DNA from: Clitoria ternatea
Lineage: Eukaryota; Streptophyta; Magnoliopsida; Fabales; Fabaceae
DNA: 64,000 bases
Assembly: GCA_037962975.1 (NCBI GenBank)
Contig: CM075673.1
Coordinates: forward strand, 120,857,001 to 120,921,000
Direction of reading: 5' to 3'
A program made the translations under genes and the position numbers. Position 1 is the stretch's first letter. Every line of letters begins with the position of its first letter. Of this stretch, positions 61,441 to 64,000 are shown one piece after another. Below the pieces are notes generated by a model. The model saw nothing but the letters and a program-made list of their open reading frames with translations. It was not told the DNA's origin and made no database searches.

Positions 61441-63592
61441 CGGTCTAAAATCACACAGAGAAATCCCACCCCCACACTTAAATCATACATTGCCCTCAAT
61501 GTAAAACAGAGCATACAAAAATGGACAAGAGAATGAATAGGTAAAGAGATGGGTAAGAAAACTCCCTCATCAAGGGGGTCAAGAAGTGGTTCCTTCAAAG
61601 CAAGCTCCTCCATTGTGACATCTACAAGTGAAGGATTTTCATGAAATGGCTTTAAGCGTTGTCCATTAACTTTGAAGCTCTTATTGGAGTTTTCACTTTT
61701 TATCTCAACAGATCCATGGGGAAATACATTAGTGACTATAAACGGTCCTTCCCATTTGGAGTGTAATTTTTTGGCCATGACTTTCAACAAGGAATTAAAA
61801 AGCAGCACTTTCTGTCCAGCAGCAAACTCCTTTCTAGCTATTGAGCTATCATAAAATTTCCTTGTTTTCTCTTTATAGAACTTTGAATTCTCATAGGCTG
61901 CCAAACGGATCTCATCAAGCTCATTCAATTGTAATTTCTTTTCCTCACCTACTTGATCAAGTGCTAAGTTGTAAGTTTTCATAACCCAGTAAGCACGATG
62001 CTCAATTTCTGCTGGAAGATGACATGCCTTACCAAAAACAACTCTATAGGGAGACATTCCCATAGCTTCCTTGAAAGTTGTTCTATATGCCTAAAGAGCA
62101 TCATCCAATTTCTTACTCCAATCTTTTTTGTTAGACTGCACTATCTTCTCTAGGATTCTCTTGATTTCCCTGTTAGAGACTTCTGCTTGTCCATTGGTTT
62201 GAGGGTGATATGGAGTAGAGACTCTATGAATAACCCAATACTTCCAGAGCATAGATTGCATGATCCTGTTGCAGAAGTGTGTTCCCTAATCACTAATGAT
62301 TGCTCTCGGGATACCAAACCTATAAAAAATTTAAGATCTAACAAAATCCACAACAACCCTAGCATCATTAGTTCTGGTGGCTTTAGCTTACACCTATTTA
62401 GAAACATAATCCACAACTAATAGAATGTATGTAAAACCAAAAGATGGAGGAAATGGACCCATAAAATCATTTCCCCAAACATCAAATACATCACAAAACA
62501 ACATAGGTTGTTGAGGCATTTGTTGACGCCATATGATTGCATTACCAGCTCTTTGGCATTCCTCACAAGTGTTATAAGTTCTCCATGTATCCTTAAAAAT
62601 AGTGGGCCAATACAAACCAGAATCCAACACCTTTCTTATTGTTCTTTGTGGACCAAAATGTCCACCAACTGGTGAAGAATGGCAAAATCAGAGCACTAAT
62701 TCTATCTCATCATCTGGAATACATCTTTGAATAACCTGATCACTACACATCTTCCACAAATAGGGGTCATCCCATATATAATATTTTGCATCACTTTTTA
62801 ATTTTGAAATTTGGTTTCTGGATGCATATGGTGGAAAAATAGAAGCAACAAGATAATTAACAATGTTAGCAAACCAGGGTGTAACAAAAGAGTTAGAAAT
62901 ACTTATGAGTTACTCATTGGGAAAATGATCTCGAATAGGTAAGGAATCAGGAGTTTTCTCAATTCTGCTTAAATGGTCTGCCACCAAGTTTTGTGTTCCA
63001 CTTCTATCATGAATTTCCAAGTCAAACTCTTGGAGCAAGAGTATCTAATGAATTAACTTTGGCTTGGATTCACCTTTCCTCAACAAGTACTTTAGAGCTG
63101 CATGGTCAGTAAAGACAACTACCCGAGAACCGAGTAGGTAAGATCTAAACTTATCTAATGTAAAAACAACAGCCAAGAGCTCTTTTTCAGTGGTGGTGTA
63201 ATTTGCCTGAGCAGCATCTAAAGTTCTAGATGCATAGTAGATAACCCTCCGTTGTTTGTCAATCTTCTGACCAAGGATAGCTCCCAATTCATAATTAGAG
63301 GCATCACACATCAATTTAAATAGGGCTATCCAATTAGGTGCTTGGATTATGGGGGTAGTGGTCAATGCTTGCTTGAGGCAGTCAAAAGCCTCCTTGCACT
63401 TTTCATCAAACTCAAATACCATATCCTTTTGTAGCAGCTTGGGTAGTGGTCGGGCCTTTTTGCTGAAATCCTTCATGAATCTTCTGTAGAAACCTGCATG
63501 ACTAAGAAAAGAATGAATCTCTCACATGCAAGAGGGGTAAGGTAAGTGTGATATGACTTCTACCTCAATTCCTTTCCCAGAGATGATGTAGG
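61441..63592 (-). pseudogene. Athila-like gypsy pol: RT end, RNase H, integrase
   Basis: Minus-strand Ty3/gypsy pol in the order RT-RNase H-integrase. The RT tail reads SHAGFYRRFMKDFSKKARPL (63520-63440). RNase H reads CDASNYELGAILGQ, IYYASRTLDAAQANYTTTEKEL and VVFTDHAALKYLL (63325-63070). The integrase zinc finger reads CHSSPVGGHF and TCEECQRAGN (62670-62540), its core DVWGNDFMGPFPPSFG (62500-62450), and its C-terminal region MGMSPYRVVFGKACHLPAE and LHSKWEGPFIV (62063-61730), continuing open to about 61398. Only a few stops (for example TGA near 62683) and frameshifts are present, so it decayed less than A, C or D. Confidence 0.88.
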
Positions 63593-63599
63593 AGGATCT

Positions 63600-64000
63600 T
63601 CAAGACTCCTTGGAATGGGTTGGATCTTGGCCCTTCTCCTTCTTCTAACTTCAAAATCCAATGTTGAAGGCCATCTTGATGTTGAAAACTGAAACACAAA
63701 AAGAAAAAAAGACTCTAAGGATGAACAGAATTGGGTGGAAGAAAAGAGGGAAAAGATGAAATGGAAGGAGGAAGAGAGGAGAATGGAAAGGATAGTGGAA
63801 AAGGGTGAATGGGAGGCCACTTCCTAGGAAGATAACTCCCTTGAACTTGCCACCAATGAGGAAGGAATCCTCTTGGATGAGAGCTTGCAAAAGATCACTC
63901 AAACCTAGAGAGAAGGAAGAGAGTCTTTCACTAAAATCTCACTAAAAGTGATAGAAAATCTCAAAATGAATTAATTGTGTTGATTTTACAAAGGAGATCT
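63600..64000 (-). other. Unassigned sequence replacing the F reverse transcriptase
   Basis: RT homology ends near 63592-63610. Beyond it, the minus strand is CT-rich with a short open frame (SDLLQALIQEDSFLIGGKF) of no recognised family. It resembles the leader or LTR of another retroelement inserted in the RT, but the window ends before this can be seen. Confidence 0.35.

Noticed and set aside
1..64000. tRNA, rRNA or other structured RNA genes
   Set aside because: I looked for tRNA box A/B pairs and conserved rRNA strings by eye and saw none convincing; primer-site matches to the initiator-Met tRNA belong to retroelements.

Overview
The window looks like a stretch of plant (dicot) nuclear heterochromatin. 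It is AT-rich, has no intact host gene, and is filled with nested transposable elements. Every coding trace I recognise belongs to a Class I LTR retrotransposon or a Class II CACTA (En/Spm) transposon, apart from two host-gene scraps (a GRF zinc-finger remnant and an R2R3-MYB exon). The LTR families and their short palindrome arrays remind me of legume genomes, but that is a weak inference.

Layout. 1-3850: a decayed Ty1/copia element (+) with its 3' LTR. 4586-4894: remnant of a GRF zinc-finger gene. 5636-18647: a 13,012-bp CACTA element with matching terminal inverted repeats, a TAA target duplication on both sides, dense subterminal repeats, an open multi-exon tnp2-type transposase (12120-15880), a second TNPA-like gene (15914-17661) and, inside its long 5' region, an antisense R2R3-MYB first exon. 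18949-20223: solo LTR (-).

20324-40920 is one Ty3/gypsy element (called C; + strand; LTR, primer site, gag, protease, start of pol) broken apart by later insertions. A large chromovirus-like LTR (B, 21353-37777) separates two parts of its gag. That LTR is itself split by an 11.2-kb non-coding LTR retroelement (22861-34022; TCCTT duplication, two ~3.75-kb LTRs, initiator-Met-tRNA primer site, no gag or pol). A 1.2-kb solo LTR with AGTAT duplications sits in the gag further on (38357-39582).

40921-59231 is a SIRE/Maximus-like Ty1/copia element (D, -) with gag, protease/GAG-pre-integrase, integrase, RT, RNase H and an additional ORF region between pol and the 3' LTR. Its integrase is split at 47328-55604 by a solo chromovirus-type LTR (E1), which is split again by a related solo LTR (E2, 47970-51937, AAAAA duplications). 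59232-63600 is an Athila-like Ty3/gypsy element (F, -) running out of the window, with an unassigned pyrimidine-rich piece at its right edge.

The parts most worth attention are the near-complete CACTA element with its captured MYB exon and a foldback just upstream of the transposase, the large non-autonomous retroelement studded with CACTCGG heptamers, and the recurring palindrome arrays (TGAATCGATTCA, CGCTTGAGCGAG) shared by otherwise different LTRs. Exon boundaries are read by eye from splice consensus and frame continuity. No database search was possible.
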